Origin: Buttiauxella agrestis
GTDB taxonomy: Bacteria > Pseudomonadota > Gammaproteobacteria > Enterobacterales > Enterobacteriaceae
DNA: 64,000 nucleotides
Assembly: GCF_900446255.1 (NCBI RefSeq)
Contig: NZ_UIGI01000001.1
Coordinates: 2,878,763-2,942,762 of the forward strand
Reading direction: 5' to 3'
Positions 22,258-30,538 of this stretch are shown here, in pieces; positions within the stretch are counted from its first letter, which is position 1, and each line of letters begins with the position of its first letter. Below the pieces are notes generated by a model. The model worked only from the letters and a program-made list of their open reading frames with translations. It did not search any database and was not told where the DNA came from. The position numbers were made by a program, and so were the translations under genes.

Positions 22258-23328
22258 ATGAGCACTCGGCAGGCAACATTAAATGATGTGGCGCGTGAAG
22301 CAGGCGTGTCTCAGCAGACGGTTTCGCGGGTATTGAATAGCCCGGATTTGGTGTCGTCTCGTACCCGTGAAAAAGTGCTGCATGCGATGAACGTGCTGCA
22401 CTATGTGCCGAACCGTTCCGCTCAATTACTGGCGGGTAAAACGATGCCTGCGCTCGGGCTCATCACCTCGTCTCTCACCTACCATGCGCCGTCACAAATT
22501 GCCGCGGCCATAAAAAGTCACGCCGAAGAACAGCAATTGCAGGTTTCTGTCGCGATGCCAAAAGGGGCGGAGTATGAAGCATTGCAGGCAGTGCTTAACG
22601 AATTTCGGGCGCAAAACATTCGCGGCGTGATTGCGAATCTGCCACTTGAGAGCACGCTCGCGGAACAACTGGCGCGGGAAAATGACGATCTGGCTTGTTT
22701 ATTTCTGGATGTTCCGCCGGAGACTGACATTTCTTGTGTGCGCTTCGATCACCAGGACGGTTCTGGCGCCTGCGTGAAGCATTTGTGGGAACTGGGACAC
22801 CGACAATTTGGTCTGTTAGCAGGTCCGGCGGAGTCGATTTCCGCCCGTCTGCGCCTGGGTTGCTGGCGTGAAACACTTCATCGATTTGGCGTCAGCAATG
22901 CCATAACAGCATGGGGTGACTGGAGTGCCAGCAGCGGCTGGGCAAAAACCTTTGAACTGATTCATGCCAATCCTCGCATCAGCGCCATTATCGTCGCCAA
23001 CGATCAAATGGCTTTAGGTGTATTAAGCGCGTTGGCGCAACTTAAACGCAGCGGCGCAAATGCGGTTTCAGTGACGGGTTATGACGATACCGCAGACAGC
23101 CTCTTCTTCCAGCCCGCGTTAACAACGGTGGCGCAGGATTTCGATCTGCTCGGCAAACGTGCGGTGGAAATCGTGACATCGCTGATGGCGCAATCGCCGT
23201 CACCACAAAAAATACTGAAGCTGCTTCCTACTCGCCTCGTCATTCGCGAGTCGACTTATCCCTTCCCACAGAATGAGACACCGACAGATATTGTGGCGCA
23301 GCTGAAATTGCTCATTAATCAGCTATAA
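22258..23328 (+). CDS. lacI: Lac repressor LacI
   Basis: 356 residues. Helix-turn-helix ATLNDVAREAGVSQQTVSRVLN at 6-27 (cited as ATLNDVA, SQQTVSRVLN) and hinge helix NRSAQLLAGK. The inducer domain has LHAPSQI-like YHAPSQIAAAIKSHA, ISARLRL, VANDQMALGVLSA and GYDDTADS, each matching E. coli LacI. A C-terminal leucine heptad (IVAQLKLLINQL) suggests the tetramer is retained. Start is ATG 22258, preceded by AAGGGG at the right distance; the longer frame to 22159 crosses the operator and promoter. Unlike E. coli, lacI is divergent from lacZ. Confidence 0.92.
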   Translation: MSTRQATLNDVAREAGVSQQTVSRVLNSPDLVSSRTREKVLHAMNVLHYVPNRSAQLLAGKTMPALGLITSSLTYHAPSQIAAAIKSHAEEQQLQVSVAMPKGAEYEALQAVLNEFRAQNIRGVIANLPLESTLAEQLARENDDLACLFLDVPPETDISCVRFDHQDGSGACVKHLWELGHRQFGLLAGPAESISARLRLGCWRETLHRFGVSNAITAWGDWSASSGWAKTFELIHANPRISAIIVANDQMALGVLSALAQLKRSGANAVSVTGYDDTADSLFFQPALTTVAQDFDLLGKRAVEIVTSLMAQSPSPQKILKLLPTRLVIRESTYPFPQNETPTDIVAQLKLLINQL

Positions 23329-23494
23329 ATATTCATGGACATGAGCAGCCACAAATAATGTGTAAAAATGGATATTGGTTGGCGGCGCCATTATAAAACA
23401 AACTGATTAGCATTATCTCCGCATTAATTATAGTGATATAGTAGAGTTTGTTCTTGCCACACCGATAACAACTCAACCCACAACTAAGCAACGA

Positions 23495-25562
23495 ATGAAT
23501 CACAATATAATCATAAGAAACACGAAAAGTATCATTCATCAATTAAAAGTAGCCTTTATTAATAATCGTATTTCGCAAGCGGTTCTGAGTTGCACCATGG
23601 CTATTATGCCATTTTCAGTCTTACGCGGCGTCGTTATTGTTGCAGGGACGTTAGCACTGAATTTTCATTGGGTAAAAATTTCTCAATGGTTAGGTGATTT
23701 GCAACAAAACATGCTTATTTTTTTGCCTGTTTTGTTAAATATTATCTTTTCATTACAATGGGCCGTCAGATATCGCCTTTCAATCATGCTCAGCATTTCT
23801 CTTAGCCTGACGGTACTATTTGGAATTACTGGTCTTGAAAATAATCATGAAGCTAATTTTCTCTTTGGCGTTAGCCTGCCCGTCGCCCTACTCTCCGCTA
23901 TTTTCACAAGTTTAATACTTGAAAGAAACATCACCTTATTTAGAACCAATAAGTTTCAATTAAACTGGAAGTCGGCAAAAATATTATCTTTTTTTCATTG
24001 CCAGGCTAACCTCGCTGATTGTTATTGGGCATATTATATTAAGTGCCAGCAGTTGGTTAACAAAAGATATTTCCATCGCCATTTATCCTGATGGCTTTGT
24101 TCATGGTTTGCTGTATGAAATGATCCGTGAATTTACCTGGTTCTTTGGTATCCACGGGTTTTATATTTTCCAGGATATCGGGTTCAGATTCATGAACAAT
24201 ACGATATCTAACATGGACGCATGGAAAGCCGGCCATGGGTCTTTAAATATCCTGAGTATTACTTTTTATGAGATGTGGTGTGCATCCGGCGGATGCGGTG
24301 GCACGTTAAGCCTGTTAATCTGCTTATTAATCAGTCGCAATCCGTCTAACCGTCATCTTATTAATGTCTCACTGCCACTGGCGATATTTAACATCAATGA
24401 ACCGCTGATTTTTGGCGTGCCCGTGGTGCTCAACCCCGTGATGTTCGTCCCTTTTCTGATGACTCCAGCGGTAGATTACGTCCTCGCTTACTACGCCACG
24501 CTGTGGCACATTATCCCGCCCGCGCAGCAACTGGTGGGTTGGGCAACACCGGCCCTCATTAATTCATGGCTTGCCACCAATGGTGCATTCAGCGCGGTCT
24601 TCTTCCAGATATTGCTCATTGGCACAGGAATAGGTATTTACTGGCCTTTCCTGCGCTATATGGAAAAGCGTGATTATAAAGAAATCGCCTTGCCGTGCGG
24701 CAAAAAACGATTTGTTCCGCTAAAAGGTAATCAGTTCCAATTGACGGTGCCGGGTCATCGAGAGGCAGAATCGCCGCATCATTACCTTTCTGAGGTAAAT
24801 GAATATATTGAAGCAAGACGTCATATTAACGCTCTGCAAAATAGTGGTAATTTTGTTTTGTGGTTTCAACCTCAAATCACTCTCGATGAGCGGAAAATAG
24901 TGGCAATGGAAGTCTTACTTCGTCATCAAAGTGATGATGGTAAAATTACGCCACCGTATTTTCTAAAATATTATGAACGTATTGGCATGATGCCCGAAGT
25001 TGATTTTTGGGTACTGGAAAATGCCGTTGAAGTGATTCATCACGAATTTTCACGATTTCCTGGCATGACGCTTTCGGTAAATATTTCTCCGCAAACGCTG
25101 CTTGAACCTAATTTCCTGAGCGTGGTGAGTAAGTTGCTCCGTAACACGTTGCCTTCTGGCTGGCAGTTGGAAATGGAAATTACCGAATCGCAAAAAGTGA
25201 AAGAACCTCAGCAAGTGATTGAGGTTCTGGCTGTCTTGCGCCAGTTTGGTATCAAAATAGCGCTGGATGATTTTGGTTCGGGTTATTCAACCTTATCCTA
25301 TCTGACACAATATGAACTGGATAAAATTAAGCTGGATCGTACTTTGGTGCTGGGATTAGCCCGAGAAGGAGGCGAAGCGTTTCTCCATCATGTTGTGCAG
25401 TTATGCAAAACCTCGGGCAGTATTGTACTGATTGAAGGGGTGGAAACCGAAGAAGAACATCAAATTGTACAAAATTGTGGAATCCATTTAGCACAAGGTT
25501 TCCTGTTTCACCGCCCACAACCTTTAAGCCAATTATGCGAACTTTTAGAAACAAATACTTAG
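23495..25562 (+). pseudogene. PTS EIIC-EAL fusion (c-di-GMP phosphodiesterase), frameshifted
   Basis: Two adjacent frames encode one protein. The first (23495-24091) gives the N-terminal half of a cellobiose/lactose-type EIIC domain. The correct continuation lies in another frame, entered at the T-run 23989-23995, and reads FFIARLTSLIVIGHIILSAS onward without stop to 25562. Removing one T restores a single protein of about 688 residues. EIIC landmarks after the shift are CASGGCGGTLSL and EPLIFGVPVVLNP. The C-terminal EAL domain (from about 24830) keeps its catalytic set: EVL, SVNIS, ITES, ALDDFGSGYS, KLD, EGVETE. No EIIA or EIIB is nearby, so a sugar-sensing or membrane-anchoring role is likely. 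The break may be real, phase-variable or a sequencing error. Confidence 0.75.
23989..23995 (+). other. T7 homopolymer at the frameshift in the EIIC-EAL gene
   Basis: Seven consecutive T between C23988 and C23996. A six-T version joins the two frames perfectly. Homopolymers of this kind are prone to slippage in replication, in transcription and in sequencing. Confidence 0.75.
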
Positions 25563-25675
25563 CCGGGCATGACACCTATTTTTATTCATAACGCTCTGGA
25601 TTTTATTGTCCAGACTTGAATAAATAGTTGAGTAAAAATACACGAACAGCAACAGGGCTGTGTTAATATTTATCG

Positions 25676-25704
25676 TTGACGCATTAATTAGCCAACTTTA
25701 TAAT
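25676..25704 (+). promoter_or_regulatory. Near-consensus sigma-70 promoter of the GGDEF-EAL operon
   Basis: TTGACG (25676-25681), 17-base spacer, perfect TATAAT (25699-25704). It predicts a start near 25711 and an untranslated leader of about 190 bases. The 335-base gap from 25563 to 25897 holds this promoter, an AT-rich leader and a small inverted repeat TCTGGA/TCCAGA near 25595; I see no other gene in it. Confidence 0.75.
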
Positions 25705-25897
25705 CCTGTTAATTAAATGAAAGCGCATTTCTCATAAATCGAACAAATCGATAGAAACCTACATTGCGCTAACATCAATTAAACAACATATTAAAGTACA
25801 GCTGTATACAAACAACAAATAAAAACGATAATTTATCTCATTGAGAATTCCTTTCGAGCCTTCTTTAATCGCTTATAAAAGAGTACGAATAGAAAAA

Positions 25898-28132
25898 ATG
25901 GTTGTTAAAGAGCTCATTCAACATGAAGTTGCACCTGTCTGCGAACAGGAACCCCAGCTGCGTGGGGATTATCATTGGTATCATTCAATTACCGGAAAAG
26001 TTGCTATCTATCTGATGCTAGGGATTTTAATTGCCTATGGCATCGGTTCTGGCGCTGGAGTTTTTGAAGTAAACCGTATTTCGCATGAACAATGGTACAA
26101 ACAAGCCGCCACCAATTCTCAAATCACCAGTTATATTATTCGTAATATTTACACCTCCACCACGGTTACATCCAACCACGAAGGACAAGTGGTTTCTATT
26201 GAATCCGAACGACCGCTCAGTGATGATGAAACCATTATCCAAACCGGATTTAACCCGGCCGATATGCTCACTCTGGTATCAACACAAACTCATAATCCAA
26301 CCTGGTTATTGTTGTATGACAAGAAACACGGTTTTACCGACCTCAATAACACGGACGACATCTCGCAAAAAATCACCACCGCTGCGGATACCGCCAATAG
26401 ATCAGCGTTAACGGCCTATTATCGCGGCTTCGCGGATATTGGCGGCAAAGAGTATTTCGTCGGTTCGATTCCTATTGTAGACCCCTCAGGAAAGTTACTC
26501 GGTGCCGTAGTAAGCAGTATCGGAGAACGGGACGCGCTATTTGCCACCCACAATGCATTGCTGAAAAATACCCTACTGATGCTGATTTTAATCCTCGGCA
26601 TTACGGTTGTGGTGGTCAATTGGCTGGTGCGTAATCTCTTTCGCCCCGTTCCACGTCTGATTCAAGCCGTCTCACTTATCGCGGATGAAAAAACCGACCA
26701 GGTCACCCCTTTCCAGACCCAGGATGATGAAATCGGTGAACTGGCGAAAGCCATTGAAAAACTTCGTGTGGCTATGGTTGACCGGGGTTATCTGCAACGG
26801 ATGCAGGAAATGGCGCAAAAAATGGAGTACATGGCGTATCATGACTCTTTGACGCTGCTGCCTAACAGGGTTTCTTATCGAAATTCTATCGACGAGCGGC
26901 TGATAAAATTGAGAACCGAAGGCCGAATTTTCAATCTGTTGCTCATCGATTTAGATAATTTCAAACCGGTTAATGATACTTACGGCCACGTGGTTGGCGA
27001 TGAACTCCTTATTGAATCATCAGTACGTCTGTGCGCCATTATCGGTGAAAAAGATATGGCCATTCGCCTGGGCGGCGATGAATTTGCCATTCTTCAGGAA
27101 GTGCAACGCGACTCAATTCTTGAAGCACAAACGCTGGCAAGAAAAGTGCTGGCGACGCTGAACGAACCGTTCACCTGTAGCGGGAATACGTTTTCTATCA
27201 GTGGCAGCATCGGGATTTCCTGTGCTCCACAACATGGAAACACCCGTGAAGATTTATTTGCCCATGCCGATCTTGCGTTGTACACCTCTAAAAGTTTCGG
27301 CCGCAATTGTTTCCATTTCTATTCTCCGGGTATGACGATGAACCCTTCCAATAACCTGCTCTTTAGTCAGGAAATTGAGAACGGCATCAGAAATAATGAG
27401 TTTTTCCTGCACTACCAAAAGATTGTCAGCCTTGATAATTGCCGCAGCGAAGGCTATGAAGCGCTGGTCCGCTGGCAACACCCGGTTCGCGGACAACTGC
27501 AACCCCATCATTTTATTTCGGTTTCTGAAGATATAGGGCTGATTGCAAGACTTGGTGAGTGGCTGATACGCAGCGCCTGCATAGATGCGGCTAACTGGCC
27601 GGTAGCGAAAACCGTTTCAGTGAATGTTTCCCCGCACCAGCTTCGCCACCCGAGAATTTTAGACACCATTCGGAATGCCTTGCGCGACAGCGGCCTGGAT
27701 CCTGCTCGTCTGGAAATAGAAATTACCGGTTCTGAGCCGTTGGACAGAGAGATTATTCTTCCCATTCTCAATGCCATTCAGGCGCTGGGCATCGGAATTG
27801 TGCTCGATGGATTCGGCACTGGCTTTGCCACGCTCGATTACTTAATTATTTTCCCGTTCAGCCATATCAAAATTGCCCGCCCACTGATTGATATGCTCGA
27901 TAAGTGCGAGGACAGGCAGGCGTTAGTGAGTATGTTGGTTCGTTACGCGCTACAACGTGGGCTGAAAGTGACCGCTGAAGGCGTTGAAACCCAGCAACAG
28001 TATGAATTCTTGCTCTCACTGGGTGGCGTAAAAATGACGGCGCAAGGTTTTTACTTTGGCAGAGCCGTAGAAAATTCAAATGTAGTGGCAGAACTGGAGC
28101 AAGAGAAAATGGAACAACAATGTCACTTCTAA
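25898..28132 (+). CDS. Membrane GGDEF-EAL protein, predicted diguanylate cyclase with degenerate EAL
   Basis: 744 residues from ATG 25898; an upstream TTG at 25841 would add 19. Order: membrane helix (about 34-56), periplasmic sensor of about 165 residues (CACHE-like; YFVGSIPIVDPSGKLLGAVVSSI), second helix (223-244), HAMP, GGDEF domain with intact GGDEF at 392-396 and NDTYGHVVGDELL, then EAL with EAL at 521-523. The inhibitory RxxD site is GEKD, so feedback control is probably absent. The EAL domain has lost key metal ligands: ITES reads ITGS, DDFG reads LDGFG, and KID reads KIA. It should make rather than degrade c-di-GMP. Its end overlaps the first solute-binding protein gene by 13 bases. 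Confidence 0.88.
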   Translation: MVVKELIQHEVAPVCEQEPQLRGDYHWYHSITGKVAIYLMLGILIAYGIGSGAGVFEVNRISHEQWYKQAATNSQITSYIIRNIYTSTTVTSNHEGQVVSIESERPLSDDETIIQTGFNPADMLTLVSTQTHNPTWLLLYDKKHGFTDLNNTDDISQKITTAADTANRSALTAYYRGFADIGGKEYFVGSIPIVDPSGKLLGAVVSSIGERDALFATHNALLKNTLLMLILILGITVVVVNWLVRNLFRPVPRLIQAVSLIADEKTDQVTPFQTQDDEIGELAKAIEKLRVAMVDRGYLQRMQEMAQKMEYMAYHDSLTLLPNRVSYRNSIDERLIKLRTEGRIFNLLLIDLDNFKPVNDTYGHVVGDELLIESSVRLCAIIGEKDMAIRLGGDEFAILQEVQRDSILEAQTLARKVLATLNEPFTCSGNTFSISGSIGISCAPQHGNTREDLFAHADLALYTSKSFGRNCFHFYSPGMTMNPSNNLLFSQEIENGIRNNEFFLHYQKIVSLDNCRSEGYEALVRWQHPVRGQLQPHHFISVSEDIGLIARLGEWLIRSACIDAANWPVAKTVSVNVSPHQLRHPRILDTIRNALRDSGLDPARLEIEITGSEPLDREIILPILNAIQALGIGIVLDGFGTGFATLDYLIIFPFSHIKIARPLIDMLDKCEDRQALVSMLVRYALQRGLKVTAEGVETQQQYEFLLSLGGVKMTAQGFYFGRAVENSNVVAELEQEKMEQQCHF

Positions 28133-29037
28133 TCAATAATTTATATCAAGCATCAATGTCTGCCGCTGCAGCATTACTATTTTCCCTTGGTATGCTCATT
28201 CCTTCGAGCGGCCACGCGGAAGACATTTTGTCTCGCATCATCCAAAGCAAAACCATCACGCTGAGTTATCAGACAGATGTATTTCCTTATTCTTATTTCG
28301 AAAATAATAAGCCACAAGGTTATTCCATTGATATCTGCCATAAACTGATCGGCATGATTAAGCAGGAGTTAAAGCTTCCTGAGCTTCGCATCAAATGGGT
28401 TCCCGTTACCACTGCCACGCAATTTATCACCATCAAAAATAAAAGCATCGATATGGGCTGCATCCCCACGATTTACACGGCAGAAAGGCAAAAAATCGTG
28501 ACCTTTTCTGAACCGTATTTCTTCTCAGCGACCCGCTTTGTGTCGCGTATGGAAGATGATATTACGGATATTGAAGAGCTGAACGGCCATACGGTTATCG
28601 TGAAAAGCGGTACAGTGTTTGTCAGACATATCCAGGAAGCGAACGCCCAGCACCAGCTGTCGCTCAATATTGATCTCGGCACCGACAATATGAAAGCCTT
28701 TACCGAACTGGAAAGTGGCAGAACGCCGGTTATTGTCTCCAGCGACGTATTACTGCTTGCACAAATAGCGCTTTCTGGACACCCGCAAGCATTCAGGATT
28801 TCTGCGGACTCTCTCAGTCCACGGCTACCCGTTGCCATGCCGATGCAGAAAGGTAATCCTAAATTTACCGCTCTTATTAATACCTCAATGAAACATCTGC
28901 TGCGCAGTTCAGATTTCACCACGATTTATAACAAATGGTTTTTGCAGCCGATAATGCCTGAAGGGATCACGCTCAACTTGCCATTATCGCCAGAATTGAA
29001 GCAGATAATCTCATCGTCTGATCCTTACGCTTATTAA
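28120..29037 (+). CDS. Periplasmic solute-binding protein, family 3 (orphan)
   Basis: 305 residues. The signal peptide is cleaved after GHA (about residue 33). The mature protein is a type II periplasmic binding fold of the amino-acid (glutamate/aspartate) kind: ITLSYQTDVFPYSYFENNKPQGYSIDIC opening, cited as FPYSYFE and GYSIDIC, then DMGCIPTIYTAERQKIVTFSEPYFF and a C-terminal TIYNKWFLQPIMP. No ABC permease or ATPase is nearby. Its start lies inside the GGDEF-EAL gene, so the two are translationally coupled. Likely role: a periplasmic ligand-binding co-sensor for the GGDEF-EAL receptor, as NspS is for MbaA in Vibrio cholerae. The ligand is unknown. Confidence 0.82.
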   Translation: MSLLINNLYQASMSAAAALLFSLGMLIPSSGHAEDILSRIIQSKTITLSYQTDVFPYSYFENNKPQGYSIDICHKLIGMIKQELKLPELRIKWVPVTTATQFITIKNKSIDMGCIPTIYTAERQKIVTFSEPYFFSATRFVSRMEDDITDIEELNGHTVIVKSGTVFVRHIQEANAQHQLSLNIDLGTDNMKAFTELESGRTPVIVSSDVLLLAQIALSGHPQAFRISADSLSPRLPVAMPMQKGNPKFTALINTSMKHLLRSSDFTTIYNKWFLQPIMPEGITLNLPLSPELKQIISSSDPYAY

Positions 29038-29091
29038 CTATTTTTCGCTGATGTGAACAGCGAAGAGAAAGACAAACTATAAAGTCCATAC

Positions 29092-29979
29092 ATGAAACCC
29101 AAACAATTCCTGAGTTATATATTAAGTTTGTTTATGCTATTTACCGTAACTGCGGTGAAAGCAGAACCGAGTATGCCTACGCTGGAAAGAATTTCCAGCC
29201 ATAAAATCATCAATATTGGCTATCGTGATGCGCCGCCCTATTCTTATAAAACCGGTGATGGACATGTTGTTGGGTATGTCATTGAATTATGCAAAAACGT
29301 GACAGAGAGTTTGAAAAAGAACCTGCACATTAATCATCTGGAAGTTAACTATATTCCTGTGCCCAGATCCATGCGCATCACGATGCTAAAACATAATGTG
29401 ATTGATATGGATTGTTCGGTTAATACGGATACCGTAAAACGCCGAAGCGTCGTTTCGTTCTCCCGCCATTATCTGTTAGTGCAGACACGATTCGGTACCC
29501 CTGTCGGTACGAATATTCATACTTTTTTAGACTTAGCGGGCAGAACAATCAGTGTAACCAAGGGAACGGCAGACTTAATTAGTGCTAATACCCTGAATCG
29601 GGTACAGAATCTTAATCTATTTGTTTTGACTCAACCGACAATGAAAGATGCCTTTATTACTATGACTCAGCATAAGAGTTTTGCGACAGCAACGAATGAG
29701 GTTTCGCTTAAGGAACTGATTGAAAGTAGTGAACATCCTGAAGATTATCAGATGTCAGATCTGACGCTGGGTACGCCGCAAAATCTGGGCATCATGCTCC
29801 GTTATGACGATCAAGAATTCAAAAAAATAGTCGATGCCTCTCTGGCTGATCGGTTCAAGCGCCATGATTTTAAGTCATTTTATGATCAATGGTTTAATAG
29901 CGTCTTACCCGATAAAAATATCAACCTGCATCTTCCTCTAACAGCTGAAATGTATAAATACATTGCACAGGACACTTGA
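29092..29979 (+). CDS. Second periplasmic solute-binding protein, family 3 (orphan)
   Basis: 295 residues; signal peptide cleaved after VKA (residue 24). Same fold as the preceding protein (INIGYRDAPPYSYKTGDGHVVGYVIELC at the start of the mature part, cited as APPYSYK and GYVIELC; DMDCSVNTDTVKRRSVVSFSRHYL; FYDQWFNSVLPDKNINLHLPLT at the end). The two share the C-terminal layout, so they probably arose by duplication, but they differ enough to bind different ligands. Fifty-four bases after the first gene. Low similarity to true transport binding proteins and absence of a transporter favour a sensory role. Confidence 0.82.
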   Translation: MKPKQFLSYILSLFMLFTVTAVKAEPSMPTLERISSHKIINIGYRDAPPYSYKTGDGHVVGYVIELCKNVTESLKKNLHINHLEVNYIPVPRSMRITMLKHNVIDMDCSVNTDTVKRRSVVSFSRHYLLVQTRFGTPVGTNIHTFLDLAGRTISVTKGTADLISANTLNRVQNLNLFVLTQPTMKDAFITMTQHKSFATATNEVSLKELIESSEHPEDYQMSDLTLGTPQNLGIMLRYDDQEFKKIVDASLADRFKRHDFKSFYDQWFNSVLPDKNINLHLPLTAEMYKYIAQDT

Positions 29980-30004
29980 TTTTAAAACTATAACTCCGCG
30001 CAAT

Positions 30005-30033
30005 AAAAAAGGGAGAAAGTAAACTTTCTCCCC
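30005..30033 (-). terminator. Terminator of the 104-residue gene (may also end the SBP operon)
   Basis: Perfect stem GGGAGAAAG/CTTTCTCCC (30011-30019, 30025-30033). On the minus strand it is followed by TTTTTTATTG, a good terminator for the gene at 30050-30364. On the plus strand it lacks a T-run. Confidence 0.8.
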
Positions 30034-30049
30034 TAATACACGATATTAA

Positions 30050-30364
30050 TTACATTAGTTGAAGCAACATGCAGAAAGACATTCCGCACAAAACACCATA
30101 TAACAAATTGCTCTGCGCCGTTTTACGCACACGTTTTTGAGAATGAATGGTAACGTCTTCCAGTCTTTTACGAACGTTGCGCGAAACCTGTGTATGGTGT
30201 GTTATGACATCTTTTGAACAGTGCCGGAACCTTGCGATGTCATCCCTTATAAACTCATCAACAACGCCTTTGTTGGCTTTGAGTTCGCGGACAATTCCTT
30301 CAAGCATTTTTTCCATGCCTTTTACCCGCAGGACAACATCTTCTTCCATTTCCAGTGACAGCAT
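30050..30364 (-). CDS. Small coiled-coil protein with C-terminal membrane anchor, unknown function
   Basis: 104 residues, not recognised. Residues 1-35 are acidic/amphipathic helix (EMEEDVVLRVKGMEKMLEGI), 36-85 are charged with coiled-coil character (SRNVRKRLEDVTIHSQKRVRK), and 86-104 (SNLLYGVLCGMSFCMLLQLM) form a hydrophobic tail that would anchor it in the membrane. No signal peptide. It has its own terminator and is flanked by the c-di-GMP operon (converging) and by the HisD-type gene (same strand, 170 bases upstream). The layout resembles small tail-anchored proteins, but nothing links it to a known one. Confidence 0.6.
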   Translation of the reverse strand: MLSLEMEEDVVLRVKGMEKMLEGIVRELKANKGVVDEFIRDDIARFRHCSKDVITHHTQVSRNVRKRLEDVTIHSQKRVRKTAQSNLLYGVLCGMSFCMLLQLM

Positions 30365-30538
30365 AATCCAAATCCATGATTAATTATAACACCTGGGGGT
30401 AATTCATTTACCGCCCATCCCTTTCAGGATAATAATGTCGTTAAGAAACAACCTAAGCAAGACAATAAACATTAATAAAACTTAAGTTGAAAATATTTCA
30501 GGTGAATTGGCGCTATATTGTTCACCAATAAAAAATAA

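Noticed and set aside
23333-23542. 69-codon minus-strand frame upstream of the EIIC-EAL gene
   Set aside because: No ribosome-binding site, low-complexity composition, overlaps the fusion gene start.
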